Source: Chrysoporthe austroafricana
Taxonomy: Eukaryota; Ascomycota; Sordariomycetes; Diaporthales; Cryphonectriaceae
Direction of reading: 5' to 3'
Length of the DNA stretch: 64,000 bases
Assembly: GCA_001051155.2 (NCBI GenBank)
Contig: JYIP02000001.1
Location: 3,100,001 to 3,164,000 of the forward strand
This document shows, in pieces, positions 25,524-38,137 of this stretch (the first letter of the stretch is position 1; each line of letters starts with the position of its first letter). The position numbers and the translations under genes are program-made. The notes beneath the pieces are model-generated. The model did not search any database. It was given only the letters and a program-made list of their open reading frames with translations, and was not told where the DNA came from.

Positions 25524-27560
25524 ATAATAGCGCCCTAGATCCTATCTTTATCCAGCAACCAGGTTCCTCAGGAAGAAATACCAGTCGTCCTTATTAACGA
25601 GCAATTCCAATAACAAAATATAGCCCTATACTAGCAATTTGAGGAAATCAAGAACGAAATTATCCGCCTTAACGCCTTCCAGCAGGCTAAGGCTTTTAAG
25701 CTCGATAAGCCTAGCCCTTATAAAAGCATTCGAAAAGACTTTCAGGCTTTCTTGATATAACTCAAGGCCTATTTTAAGCATTACAGAACCTAATTCAGAA
25801 CTACTTATAATAAGATCGATTTCGCAAGAAATCGCTTCGAAAGAACGGCTTTCCAGTAATAAGAGCCAACCTTCCGTAACTACTTGAATAATAGTAAAGA
25901 GCTCCGCTCAGAAGATACCAAACGTATTTTCTAGCGCTATGCTAATTTCGAATCGGCCCTTACTAAGACTTTTGGAAATCCGGATAAGCGACGCATTGCA
26001 ATACAATAACTAGAAGCATTTCAATAGACCGGTTCAGCCGCAAACTATACGGCCAAATTCTAGCAAATCGTAACTTATTTTGATTACGAAAACGAACCTT
26101 TTATAAATGCTTATTATGCAAGACTTAAAGAAGAAATTAAGGACGAACTTTATAAGGAAAACCAACCCGAAAAACTTAGCGAGTTTATTAATAAAGCAAT
26201 CCGAATCAATAACCGATTATACGAATGATAGTAATAACGGCAAAAGAATTACAATATTACCCTGCAATATTAGCCAAATATTAGGAAACGCAAATTTCAG
26301 TATAGGAATAAAAACAGTACGGCCTATTCAAGCATTACGCATGCTAAACTTATAGAATTAAATACTCTCGTACGAGAATAATACAAGGGGGTTATTTATT
26401 ATAATTGCGGCAAGAAAGGCTATATCGCCCGCAATTATTAACAGGAACGAAAGAAGCAAGAATGGAAGCCAGTTCCAGAAAAATAGCTCAGTATCGCTTA
26501 GCGATAGGAACCCAATCAGCTGGATAAAAATATCTAACCGGAACAAGCAGCGGACCCTGATTATAGCAGCCTTAGCTGGACAGCCTGCTACTAAGATTAT
26601 TGCATACTGCATTTCTCGGAAAAAGAAAGTTCAGAATAGTTCTTACGCAAGCCTTAGAGATAATGACAGCTCGCTATAGGCAGAAAAAGCCTACTTTACG
26701 ATACGATTATCCAGGATAGTAATTCCGATTATTCTAGCGAAAGACCTTTACAGAACGAAAAAGATTTGGGAAAGTACCCCTTGAATTACTATCTAAAATA
26801 ATAATGGAATAATATAATAGAAAAAGAAATCGGCATTATATAAACCGAGTTATCGATATCCAGTAATACTGTCGAAGAATCGATATATCCCGATAGACAG
26901 CCAGATAACCTATCAATTCCAATTCTCGATAAAGAATTATCGAAAGAAATAGCCTATTATTAGCAAAAAGATTGCCAAGATTGCAGCAAATGGATATCCA
27001 AGCATATAGAAATGGAACATATTATCTATAGGCTTACGACAAAAGAATTCTTCCAAGGCATACTATTCCAGAATAGCGGATGCTTACCCTAAAAGAACGG
27101 AAAGATCAGTTACTTATACTTTCGCTATTACGAATTTGCCTGGATTAGCTGTATTTACTATAATTGCCAGATATATTTTAGCGAAAAAGTTAAATACGAT
27201 TAGTTCCTATTTAAGAAATAGGACCAATTGATCCATTCTATTACGGAAAAAAAAGGAAGATACAGAAAGGTCTTATATATCGAAAACAATAACGCATATA
27301 TAGAGCTACCCGATAACTGCTTACGAATATGCGTCGATAAGAAAACTATATAAGGATAATGCTATATAATAGCATGTTCCATATATGCACAAAACAAAGC
27401 CAGAAAATGGCATAAGCTGCAGAAAATCGAGAAGAATCGGCAGCAAGGCTATGCCCAAGCAAAAAGGCTAGCATAACAAATAGCGAGAAACGCTTAAGAA
27501 ACCCCAAAAGGGAAGGATTGCCTATAACGGGATAGCAGCCGATCAGGATTATAAGGTCCC
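25524..27560 (+). pseudogene. Broken gag of B2
   Basis: A Gag frame begins about 60 nt after the LTR, at an ATA ATA GCG context (former ATG). A capsid-like helical region (E-E-I-P-V-V-L-I-N-E-Q-F, then Y-A-R-L-K-E-E-I-K-D-E-L at 26115-26150) is typical of Ty3/Gypsy retrotransposon Gag. The zinc knuckle is at 26397-26438: Y-Y-N-C-G-K-K-G-Y-I-A-R-N-Y, i.e. C-x2-C-x4-H-x4-C in which one Cys, the His and the last Cys now read Tyr. The frame continues with Gln/Glu-rich sequence towards about 27,500. Pro-Pol is in the -1 frame. An uninterrupted piece (26107-26355) is only part of this gene. Confidence 0.85.
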
Positions 27561-30500
27561 TATATGCTACTATTAAAGGAAACGAAAAGCATATTATTCT
27601 AAACGCATATATCAAAGGATAGCAATACGGCATACTAGTAAATAATAGCGCGCAAGGAAATTTCATCTTGCTAGAAATCGTAAATAGGGAACGAATCCCT
27701 TGAATGCAGAAAAAGGATTCTTATAAGCTCAATACTATAGAAAGAAAACCGGTCGCGTATAACCTAAATATAATCGATATGGAAACTAATTATTTACTTA
27801 TCTCGATCCAAAGCCTTACGACGAACGTTACTTTTAATATTACAGATATAGTATAGCATAAGTTAATCTTAGGAATACTTTGGCTTAAAAAGCATAACTT
27901 TCGAATCGATTGAATTACTAGCCAGATTTTATAGGAATAAGCCGTACTTACTGAAAAGGTTGCAATTATTAATAAAGGAAAAGACTTAGTTATTAAGGAT
28001 AGCATAAGAGGAATGCGCTTAAATAGGTTTACGAGTATTCCTAAAGCAAGAAGGCAAGCTATAATACAGGGAAGGGTTACGGATACCTTGAATTTCCAAA
28101 CAAAAATTAAGGACGAACCAGAACTATAAATAACTATCGACTAACAGAAAATTGGCCAAATACGAAGCAATACAAAGAAATATAGATTATAGAACTATAA
28201 GGAAATATAGCTTCCATAATACGAGTATGCTAGAAAATAGTTCGGCTCGGCATTTAGCAAATACCCGAAACTGCCAGAAATAAGAAAGCTTCAGAAACAG
28301 GAAGCTAGCGAAACAAGATATGCATAACGGTACTTTATATTCTTACAAATCGCAAAAAACGAGAAAAGACCGTTACTAGACCTCAAAAACGTGCCGCAAG
28401 AATATTATGAGTTCAAGAAACTATAATAAGGAAAATTCGATAACGGCTTACCGGATTACGGCTTTTTCGATTACGAAATATTACTAAAAGAAAGGGCAAA
28501 GCCCCAGAACTACCCTATCTATAAGCTCGATTAAGCAAAACTCAAAGCATTCAAAGAATACATTAACGAAAACCTCAAAAGAAGCTATATACGGAAATCA
28601 CGATTATTAGCAAGATACTCAATCCTATTCGTTCCCAAGAAAAACGGCAAGTTATGACTTTACGTAAACTACTGGCAGCTTAACGATATTACGATTAAGA
28701 ATCGGTATCCCTTACCGCTAATAGGAAAAATGCAAGACCGATTAATAAGAACAAAATAGTTTATTATTCTGGATCTCAAAAAAGGATATTACTATATTCG
28801 GATTAAAGAAAATAATATTTGGAAAATAGCTTTCAGAATTCGTTACGGACATTTCGAATACGTAATCTTACTTTTCGGATTAATTAATGCATTCGTATCT
28901 TTCCAAGAAATGATCAATAATATCTTACGGGAATACCTGAATATTATCGTTATTATTTACCTCGATAATATCTTTATTTATTCAAAAGACTTTATAATGC
29001 ATAAATAATACGTATAGCAAGTATTTCAGATATTATAAGATAACAAATTCCTCGTAAAACTAACTAAATGCTAATTCCATTAATAGAAAATCGATTATTT
29101 AAGCTATATTATCAAACCAGGACGAATTAGCATACAGAAAAACAAGGTTTAAGCAATAAAAGAATAGCCCGTACTAGAAAAAACTAAGGAAATCAGAGCA
29201 TTTTTCGGCTATGCCAATTTCTATTGACAATTCATCCGAAACTATAGCAAGATTGCACAACTACTTACGGATCTTACAAAAAAAGATTACAAGTTTGAAT
29301 AGACTAAAGAAGCGCAAGAGGCATTTGACAAGATCAAAAAACGAATTATATCAGAACCCATACTCTGCGAAACGGATCCAAACAAACCATTTGAAATTAA
29401 GACCGATATATCGGATTACGCATTTGGCAAATAATTAAGCTAACGAGATAACCAAAGATATTTCAGGATCGTAAGCAATTTCTCGAAAAAGTTAAACGGC
29501 CCCGAAATCAATTATAGCATCCTAAATAAAGAACTTATAGCAATCGTAAAAGCATTCGAAAAATGGCAGCATTATTTGATCGGAACAAAATATCAAATAA
29601 TAATATATTCAGACTATAAAAACCTGATAATATTTATAATAATAAAAGTCTTGAATAAACGATAAGTCAGATAAGCAGAATTCTTCTTATAATTCGATTT
29701 AAAAATCGTATATTGCAAAAGATTAGAAAACGGTAAAGCAAATGCACTTAGCAGACAAACAGATTACTAAAATACAGAATCCAAAAAATTACAGAATATT
29801 TTCAGGCAAGACAAAAATAGCAGCCTTATAAACGAAATAAAAGAGCTCAATACGATTATCAGAATCGATAATAGATAAAAAAAGCCAGAAAATATAATTA
29901 TTAGGGAATAAAACGAATATATTAAGATTATATATAATGCACTTGCATATAGCTACTAAGGAATTAGAGCTACTTACGAAAGGATTAAGAGATACTAAAA
30001 CTTATTAGGATTCAGACAAAAGATTGAAAATATCTTACGAGAATGCGATAATTGCAAGAAAAACAAAATCGAATATTATAAGCCCTATAAACTATTCCAA
30101 TTATTCCCTATCCCGATAACAGTTTGGCAATCTATTAGCTAGGATTTCATTACTAAGCTACTTCTCTTACGAAAACCTTTAATTAAAATGCAATACAATA
30201 GCATTTTAGTAATAGTTTGCAAACTAAGCAAATACGCTTACTTTTTCCCCTATAAAGAAAGCAGTATAGCAGAAAACCTTGCATATATATTTCTGAAAAC
30301 GGTTATAGCCAACTATAGCATGCCTAAAGAAATTATTTCCGATAGAAACAAGAAGTTTATATCGAATTTCTAGATTTCATTTACAAAACTATTCGGAATA
30401 TAGCAGAGAATATCTATAGCATTCCACTTACAAACGGATAAACAGATAAAAAGGACTAACCAGATTATCAAATAATATTTGCGATATTACATAAATTACG

Positions 30501-31213
30501 AATAAAATAACTGGATTAACTTTTTACTTCTAGCACAATTCGCATACAATAATGCGAATACAAGCATAACGAAAAAATTACTATTTTATGCATTCTACGG
30601 TTATAATCCGATAGCCTATTACGATAAAATACTAGGAGCAAATGCAAAAGCTGCAGAAAAGCGAATCAGAAGAATTAAGAAAGTTCAGGGAAAATTCCAG
30701 AAAGAACTAGAATTCGTACAAAAAAGAATAACGAAATACGCCAATTCCAAAAGGATCGAGAGACCAATCTTACAGGAAAGAGATAAAGTCTACCTTGTTC
30801 GACAAAAAGAACATATTAGAATAACGAGACCTTCTCACTTATTAGATTACAAGAAACTGGGACTATTCAAAATTCTAAGAAAAATCTTAAATATTAATTT
30901 CGAACTCGCATTACCCTATAGAATAAGAATCTACCCAGTATTCCATATCTCGTTCCTCGAGCTAGTACCCGAATTAACCAAAATAAACAAAACCGTTTAG
31001 ATTGAAAGTAACGAATTAGAATACGAGATCGAGCGAATTCTCAAATACTGTAAACCAAATTACAATCCTAAATACCTTATTAAATGGAAAAGCTACCTAG
31101 CAAGCGAAAACTCATAAGAGCCCAAAACTAACTTATAGAATGCACCCCAAGCGTTAGCAAAGTATTTAAATAAGCAGCAATACAAAAAAAAAAAAAAAGG
31201 AATAAGCTTATAA
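27560..31213 (+). pseudogene. Broken pro-pol of B2 with chromodomain
   Basis: A single frame throughout. Protease 27605-27800 (V-N-N-S-A-Q-G-N-F, Asn for catalytic Asp). Reverse transcriptase about 28,480-29,150: L-D-L-K-K-G-Y-Y-Y-I-R-I at about 28,770, F-G-L-I-N-A-F at about 28,877, active site Y-L-D-N-I-F-I-Y-S at 28958-28984 (second Asp now Asn). RNase H about 29,390-29,760 (K-T-D-I-S-D-Y-A, N-K-E-L-I-A-I-V, I-I-Y-S-D-Y-K-N-L). Integrase zinc region about 29,940-30,070, with C-D-N-C-K-K-N-K at its end; core about 30,120-30,480 with D-F-I-T-K and I-S-D-R-N-K-K-F. Chromodomain about 31,055-31,165 (Y-L-I-K-W-K-S-Y-L-A-S-E-N-S). Ends at TAA 31211-31213 after an A15 run. Broken by RIP stops. 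Confidence 0.92.
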
Positions 31214-31280
31214 AAGCCTTACTTACTTAAGAAAATTGCCTTAATTCGGGACAAAAACCAGCCTTATTCAGAAAACCAGA

Positions 31281-31925
31281 TTAATCTATTACAGAATTGC
31301 TAATATTTACGGAATTCCAATCAAAATTATTAAAAGAAAAATCCGTAACGGCAGCCGCGAACTTTTCGGAAACTACTGCCTGTATTTTAATAGCTATACG
31401 ATTGCGCTTTTCTTCTTCTAAACCTTAATTTACTAATTTTATCCCTTTCTTCTGAAAAAAGCAATATTGCTTTTTCAACCGTACGAAATAAGCTAAAGAT
31501 TCGGTTATACGGGACTAAAGCTTTAAAAGCCGCCCTTCTTCCTTAACCTTACGATTATCGATCCGGGATAGCTTATCGGTAACCCGTAATATTACGATAA
31601 GATTAGGGAAAAAGAATAAGAAAAACGGATCAAATAAGGAACTTACGAGACGATAACGGGACCCGCCCGGCATTACAAGAACGCCCCCTTTTCGTATAAT
31701 TGGAATAACTTTTGACCCTATCTACTATGCGGTACGGCAAGCCCTTTTCGAGATAAAACGAACAAAATATAATTTCGTACTCCCGGGACTCGATAAACGA
31801 AACTCGCTTAAAGCGGGCAAAGCTCTTGGAAGAGAGAATAAATATAGGATTACGAAACTTGATAACCCTATAGGATATCTTAATGAAAAAGGCGTAAAGA
31901 GAAGCTTACCGTATAAGAGCATTTA
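31281..31925 (-). pseudogene. Antisense zinc-cluster/coiled-coil ORF of B2
   Basis: Convergent with pol and 67 nt from its stop. On the minus strand, the segment 31620-31775 reads with cysteines, or Tyr from RIP of Cys codons, spaced C-x2-C-x6-C-x8-C-x2-C-x6-C, the spacing of a fungal Zn2Cys6 cluster. The first and last Cys are intact (C-S-F and R-S-C-N). It is followed at about 31,580-31,400 by a charged heptad-like stretch (K-V-K-E-E-G-R-L-L-K-L, then E-S-L-A...L-K-K-Q). The end contains F-D-W-N-S-V and a TAA at 31281-31283. The two halves are in different frames, so one indel or an intron lies between them. The 5' boundary is unclear. Similar order is seen in B1, which makes chance unlikely; function unknown. 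Confidence 0.6.
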
Positions 31926-31950
31926 CGAAATAATTATTAAGGATAATACC

Positions 31951-31967
31951 CAATAGAAAAAGGATAA
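31951..31967 (+). other. Polypurine tract of B2
   Basis: CAATAGAAAAAGGATAA directly before the 3' LTR: the purine run expected to prime plus-strand DNA synthesis. The equivalent in B1 is ATAAGGCGGAAGGGATAA. Confidence 0.7.
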
Positions 31968-32382
31968 TATTATAAACCAATATGCAGAAAAAGGAAACCC
32001 CAAACAGGACCCAGGCTAGATAATAAGTATGTATACCCCGCAAAGATTACGTAATTTAGGGTTAGAGTTATTAAGGCTTAGCCTAGCTTACCGGGATTTA
32101 ATAAATAGTAACGAGTTCCAGTAAGCAATTATAAGCTAAGGACTAAAAGACTAGATATATAAAGCTGGGTAGATTACCAGCCGGATAGATAGATAATTCT
32201 TCAGTTGTCAATTTAAATATCAATTGGACTCTATTATTAATAGCCATATCGGCTTATGAACTTTGCGAGATACTACCCGTAAACTATCCTGGGATTTAAG
32301 ACCGTACTTAGTACCGCTCTTGTTAGCATAAACCCTTTGACCCTATAGTATATTCTTAGGATTTGCTGCAGCGTTTATAATA
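31968..32382 (+). repeat. 3' LTR of B2
   Basis: 415 bp, TATTATAAAC...GTTTATAATA, same length as the 5' LTR; followed by TATTC (32383-32387). Confidence 0.95.
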
Positions 32383-33284
32383 TATTCGGATTTAACTTAT
32401 TATCGGGCTAGTAGATAAGGGATATAATATTCTTGGCAAAGGAAATCTTTTAGGAAAAAGCTTAACTTTTTATTGCCGAAATGCAAATAATAATTAAATT
32501 GCAATATAATAAGCATTATTGCCAGATAGTTTTCGAATTAAATAATTGGGTATATATTCGTTTGGGCTATAAATATTTATTGCTAAGTAATTCATTTCTG
32601 AAATTTTTATAATAGAGAATAAAACTTTTCCAAATTATTCGAAAAATAAGGAATTTAGCATATAAATTAAAATTAATTCTTTATATAAATATTTATCCAG
32701 TAATTTCGGTAATATAGTTAATGCTTGCAAACCTTTTTAAAACGGACCTTTATAAACGTAATTTTATATATTAAAACTTAATAGATATGCTAGAAAATCC
32801 GGATATCGAAAAATATTTGAAAAATTACCGATATTACAAGCTAGAAAGGATAATTAGCTGCTATAAGCGAAAATATAGATATAATCCGCGCAAAATTGAA
32901 TATTTAGTAAAATAAATAAACTATTCTAACTATTATAATATATAAATATTCCGTAATACTTTGAATATAGACAAAATAATATGTAATTTCGAACGAAAAT
33001 GCAAAGCTATAGCTGAATTGCAAGAAAAAGCAAAGCAAAAGCAGCTATTAGCAAAGGAAATCCTTAAACCGGGAAATATTATTATAATTGCTTTACGAAA
33101 ACAAAGCAAGCTAAAGCGCGACTTACGAACAGAAAGTATACTAGAATAAGCTAATTCACTTATTCCAAAAAATCGAAAAAACCCGTAACGCAATAGGCAC
33201 GCATTAGGATAAAAGCGATCGCTAAGTAAGGCAAATAAATTTCTAGCAAATGCAAAAAGCTATTATTTTGTAAACCGCTAGTAA
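32383..33284 (+). pseudogene. Broken integrase C-terminus and chromodomain of A3/A4
   Basis: Resumes the integrase interrupted at 25049 and continues to the pol end. The chromodomain at about 32,884-33,000 reads E-Y-L-V-K followed by TAA in place of the conserved Trp. The basic tail (K-R-D-L-R-T-E-S, about 33,110) matches A2. Because of the inversion this part may derive from A3 or from A4. Confidence 0.82.
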
Positions 33285-33545
33285 ATTTATTTTATTTTCC
33301 TCTTCTTATTAGCGCGCTTATAACTATTATCTTTATCTACTTATTATAGCTAGCCGTATTATTCCGTTATTATTACCTTTTATTATATTTTTGAATATTA
33401 TTTTTGGGCATTAAGCCAATATTATTATCAATTTCGCTTTACCCTGCTAAACTTCCGTAAATTCGCAAAGATTGTATTAATAAAGCTATTAATATTACTA
33501 AAACCAAAACGCATTACGCAATTATTAAGTTATATTTTTCCGTAA

Positions 33546-35341
33546 ATGCTTTGCTATAAGACCAAAACTAATAAGAAACGGTACGTTTAGTTATGCTTAA
33601 CTTTTATACAATACTATACCTTATATTTTAGGAAAAACCTTCCAAAGTCTGCCGAAAAAGCAAGACTATATAATACGCCAAATATATCTATAAAGTATCG
33701 CTTAAAGACCGCCTTTCTTTAAAAGAATATCGGTAGGCTATATACTTATATAATAGCAAAAGCCATTTCTACTGTAATATTTATATAACGAAAAACTACT
33801 TAAGCGATTTCTTTCGCTATTAAGAAGCTTATATAATAGCCTTTTATCGAGCGCTAATCAGTAAAGGTTATATTAATATAGTAAACCGAAAAATCGAATA
33901 TAATATTTATATCTTTAATACCGAGCTAAGCAATAACGATATTAATCGGCTGTTAATTATTAAAGAAGCCCAAAAGCTTATTTTACAGTATTCTATGCTG
34001 TCGTAAATCGACCGTTCCAGCTCTATTTACAAAAAATAAGAGCTTTATCCAAGCACTTTTACCGGCACGGATACTATTACAAGCAAAAATACAAATAATA
34101 GATTAACGGATAACTCTATTAAGGGAATATTGCTTAAATTTATTCCGAATTCACTTACTGTTCGTAATCTTATCCTTATTCCATATACCTTATTAATAGC
34201 TCGTTATATCCTATTTCCTATTATAATATCGAAAGATAATCGCTTACGAAATAAGCATAGCCGTTACGTTAAGGATAAGGTTAAATAAACGATATTAAGC
34301 AATTATAGTAACTTTATTAAAAAGGAAGTAAATACTATATGCTATATAGCTAATATAGCAGAAATCGTTATAATCTATAAATATAATCGTAATATAGCCC
34401 TTGCTGCTTGAAAGAAAATAGCCAAAAATATTAAGCCAGTTTTGGCCAAACTTAAAGCTTTCAAGCTTATTATACCAATCGCTAATCTAAGCTTATTTGT
34501 TATAATAAAACGAAATTTTATAATGCTAGCCAAATGCTATCAAATTATAAATAATATTATCGATTTAACCGAAAATAACCTATTAAGCATAGCTAATCTA
34601 TTAGCTATACTAAATAAAGCTTCCCGAGCTAATATTAATAATATTCTGCTCTTATAAGTTACGTTTCGCGCTATCCCTGCTTTATTTATTAAATATAACC
34701 CTAAATCCAAAGCTATTAAGGCCGAAATTGCAATATATTATCGCACGCTAGCCTTTTATATATCCAAAGAATATATACGTTATAATTTTACTTAAAGAAA
34801 TAACCTCGGTATTAATTATCCCTATATTGCTAATAGCTTCGCTATTTATAATAATATTAAGTTTGGCATTATCGGAATCTATAATAATCGCATCCAGTAT
34901 TTCTTCCCTTTCATTATAAGAAAATATATATACGAATTCGTTATTTGGCTTTGCAACTTTGATCTTACTGTTTTATCTAACCGGTCGGGCTTATATTTTA
35001 TTATAAATCAAATCTTCCGTTTCGAATACGATTTCAAAGCTGTTAAGATCGTTTTTATTAAGGACAATATGGATTACGATTTCAATGCTACTTTTCAGAA
35101 ATAGGCTAACGAAAACAAAGATTATTTCAATGCTGCCCGGTTTTTGCAATGCTAAAATCGCATAATAGGCTTCAAGTCCTATATTTAAGCATATAGGCTA
35201 ATCAAAACTTTATAACTTAATATCTATAATTATACTGACTTTTGCAACTATATCGGAAAAGAAAAACTATTTGCTATATTCTTTCGCAATTTATTAAATT
35301 TTGAAATTATTACTAAAGCCCGGGAAATTATTTCCAACTAA
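33546..35341 (+). pseudogene. ORF3 of A3/A4, plus-strand copy
   Basis: Collinear with ORF3 of A2 (constant offset 15,411). The same ATG (33546) and the same final TAA (35339-35341, here preceded by CGG GAA ATT ATT TCC AAC) are present. This copy retains CGG where A2 has TAA. Several stops; 34442-34657 is open. Function unknown, as for A2. Confidence 0.6.
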
Positions 35342-36023
35342 TAAATATAGCTATTATTTATCGATATAATATTATTAGCAGTATATAATACTGCTTTCTT
35401 CCAATAATTTATAGATTTAGCTATTTATATTAAAGACTAATTATAATATTACTATATAATAATTATATATAACTATCGGCTTTGCATACCGATATATCCT
35501 ATTGTAATTTCATTTTATATTTATTATTATTATATTTATTTAATACTTTATTATCTGAAAGCTATATTTTCTATTAATATTTATAAACAATTTTGGTTTT
35601 TAGTTATATTTATACCAAATATTTCGGCAATAAATACGATTAAGCATTACTAAAATATACTTGAATATCGGCTAGCCTTATTATATACAAATATTATATA
35701 TATTTATCTACTTTAAGCATAAACCGATTATAATAGAAGATTAATTCTAAGCTTCCGGCATAAATAAGTTTTCTTTTAATTCCCAATATAGGCATATTTA
35801 TTATTCAAATCCCTGGCATAAATACGTTTACTTATTAGGATTTTAATACGAATCGGTTTTATAAAACGATTATTATTTCCTATATAATTTCCTTTATCCA
35901 ATAATGCTATCGTACTTTTCCTTGCTATATAACTTAGAATCCTATTATATTATATTATTGCTACTCAAAACGTTTCTAATAATTAGCTTCTTTTGTAAAT
36001 AAAGGTTATAAAGGGCCGGCAAT
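35342..36023 (+). other. 3' UTR of A3/A4
   Basis: Same 3' region as in A2, with the triple CCGGYATAAG repeat at about 35,752-35,850 and AAGGGCCGGC before the LTR. No gene seen. Confidence 0.6.
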
Positions 36024-36230
36024 TAATAGCAAAATCTATAAATAAAGTGAATTCGTAATAGATTTGCTTAGTAAATCTATAGTAAATTCTTTAGTAAATA
36101 CGCAATGAATTTATTAAGTGGATGCTATATCTTTATTAAAGGGCTTATATAATGCTTTAATAGGCTTTAGCATAGTTTACTTTCTTAAAAAAACTATATT
36201 TCATAATATATTTCAGTACGTTTATTATTA
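36024..36230 (+). repeat. 3' LTR of A4 (inverted together with B1 5' half)
   Basis: 207 bp family-A LTR, TAATAGC...TTATTA, followed by AATAT (36231-36235). Its partner is the minus-strand LTR 49090-49296, flanked by ATATT (49297-49301), the reverse complement. It therefore belongs to the copy inserted in B1, although now joined to an A3-like body. Confidence 0.85.
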
Positions 36231-38078
36231 AATATGCCGTAATATAATATTGTTTTCAAATCGTTCTTCTTTAAATATATTTTTAGAGGCAATTATTTAA
36301 TAGCCCGATATATACGTTATTATATTCGATATGCAAGACTTTTCTATATCTTCCTTGAGATTTTATAATAAGTTATATTAACTAGTCCTATTTTCTGATT
36401 GGAAATTAATTGTATTTAACTTTCTTATTAAAATATACTTGGCAGTTATAATATATATAATATATTTAAGCAAGTTTATAATGCTGAGGGTATAAGTAAC
36501 TAATCCTTTTATCTTTCCGGGGTTTGTATTCGTTATTTTGAAACGAAATGCTTTAGAAGAGTTCTTATAATATAAGTCCGTAAATAAGGTATTCAATTTT
36601 CGTATATTTGGATATTTAGCTGCTATGCTTCTATTATAGCTATTTCGCTTCTAGGATATTATACTCCTCTAATTCTTTTTCAAATATAAAGGTTAATAAA
36701 TTATTTAATTATTTGTTTTATAGTATTATTTCGTTAAGCATAGCGCTAAGTATTGGTATTCGTATATTGAATTCTCTTTCTATTATCCTTTCTTATTATC
36801 AGTCGAAATATATTTCTAAAGGGAATCGTTTTAAATCTTCTTTTCTAACAATTAATAAATTGCTTAAGCAGTTTGAATTGCTATTATTTATAGCTATATC
36901 GTAAAACGGGCTTTTTCTTTCTATAACGAATTATTTCTATCCTTTAAATCTGCATAGAAACTATTCTAAGCCTTCTTTCGCCGAGAAATATAGCATATAG
37001 TAATTCTAATAGCAGGCTATCCAATTTATGCTATTATAATTAGGATCCGTTATTTATCCTAGTAAGATATTATTATTTAATTAATTAAGTTTTTGCCGTT
37101 AAGCGATATTGATTTATCTTTCCGGGATTAGCTTTTATTCTTGTTTCTTTTTTTCTTAATAGCAATTGCGGGCAATATGCCCCTTTTTGCCGCAATTATA
37201 ATAAGTAATTCCTTTGCATTATTCTCGCATAAAGGCATTTAATTCTATAAGTCCGGTATATATCGTACTCGAATAAGCTATATTATTCCGGCTGCCGTAT
37301 TGGAATTTGCGCTTTCCAGAATTAAGTCGGTATTAAAGGGTATTGCTATAATTCTTTTATCGTTATCGTTTTCGTTTATAAAGCCGATTATCGATACGAA
37401 TGGCTTTATTAATAAATTTACTGAATTCTTTAAGCCGATTTTCTTTATAAAATTTATCTTTGATTTTTTCTTTAAATCTTGCGTAATAAGCGTTTATAAG
37501 GGGTTCGTTTTCGTAATCGAAATAAGCAATAATTTGTTTGAATTTGGCCGTATAATCTGCTATTAATCCTATTTGCCGAAATGCTTTTAATTGCTATATT
37601 GCAATGCGTCGTTTGTCCGGGTTTCCGAAAGTTTTAGTAAAGGCTTTTTCGAAATTAAAATAATGCTGGAAAATGCGTTTGGTATTTTCGGAACGGAATG
37701 TATTATCGTTATTCAAATAGTTACGAAAAGTAAGCTTCTATTACTGGAACGCTATCCCTTCCAGTCGATTTCTTGCAAAGTCGATCTTATCGTAAGTAGT
37801 TCTGAATTGGGTACTATAATGCTTGAAATAGGCTTTAAGCTGGGTTAAGAAGGCTTAAAAGTCTTTGCGAGTATTTTTATAAAATCTAAGCTTATTAAGC
37901 TTAAAAGCCTTGGCTTGCTGAAAAGCGTTAAAGCGAAAGATTTCGTTTTTAATTTTTTTAAGTTGCTAGTATAAGGCTATATTCTGTTCTTGGAATTGCT
38001 CGTTAATAAGGATAACCAGATTTCCTTCCTAAAGGCCCTGATTACTAGAAGAAAATAGGATTTGGAACGCTATCGTAT
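36231..38078 (-). pseudogene. Broken gag of B1
   Basis: Minus-strand Gag, collinear with B2 gag from about 25,524. The zinc knuckle at 37162-37203 is the best preserved of the window: N-C-G-K-K-G-H-I-A-R-N-C, with only the first Cys changed to Tyr. The start lies about 60 nt inside the LTR, as in B2. Plus-strand open stretches here (for example 37300-37566) are shadows of this gene. It is interrupted by A4 before the protease, which lies at about 49,560. Confidence 0.82.
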
Positions 38079-38137
38079 TTCCGGTATTGTTTAAAAGGAA
38101 TATATACTAAACCGTTCTTAAATAAGAATTATCAAAA

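Larger units (their letters stand above)
25050..32382 (+). mobile_element. Complete family B chromovirus copy B2
   Basis: Full-length 7,333 bp element with 415 bp LTRs (25050-25464 and 31968-32382), flanked by TATTC (25045-25049 and 32383-32387). Removing it restores the A3 integrase. Order: LTR, gag with zinc knuckle, pro-RT-RNase H-integrase-chromodomain, convergent antisense ORF, purine tract, LTR. It is visibly richer in C, G and CpA than all surrounding sequence, so it has passed through less RIP and is probably among the latest insertions. It still carries many stop codons. Confidence 0.95.

Noticed and set aside
27346..27666. 106-codon minus-strand ORF in B2
   Set aside because: Lies opposite the gag-protease overlap of B2; no match of this frame in B0 or B1.
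29211..29438. Plus-strand ORF inside B2 RT
   Set aside because: Different frame from the RT, which clearly reads through here (F-F-G-Y-A-N-F-Y).
31184..31198. A15 run, possible poly(A) tail of a retroposed gene
   Set aside because: It lies in frame within the last codons of B2 pol as a Lys run, and no target duplication flanks it.
32933..33193. Antisense ORF of about 80 codons repeated at 17540, 41678, 54570 and 62100
   Set aside because: Shadow of the conserved chromodomain tail on the other strand; its conservation is explained by pol.
37300..37848. Two plus-strand ORFs that might be a small host gene
   Set aside because: They are antisense to B1 gag, whose zinc knuckle and capsid-like region read well on the minus strand.
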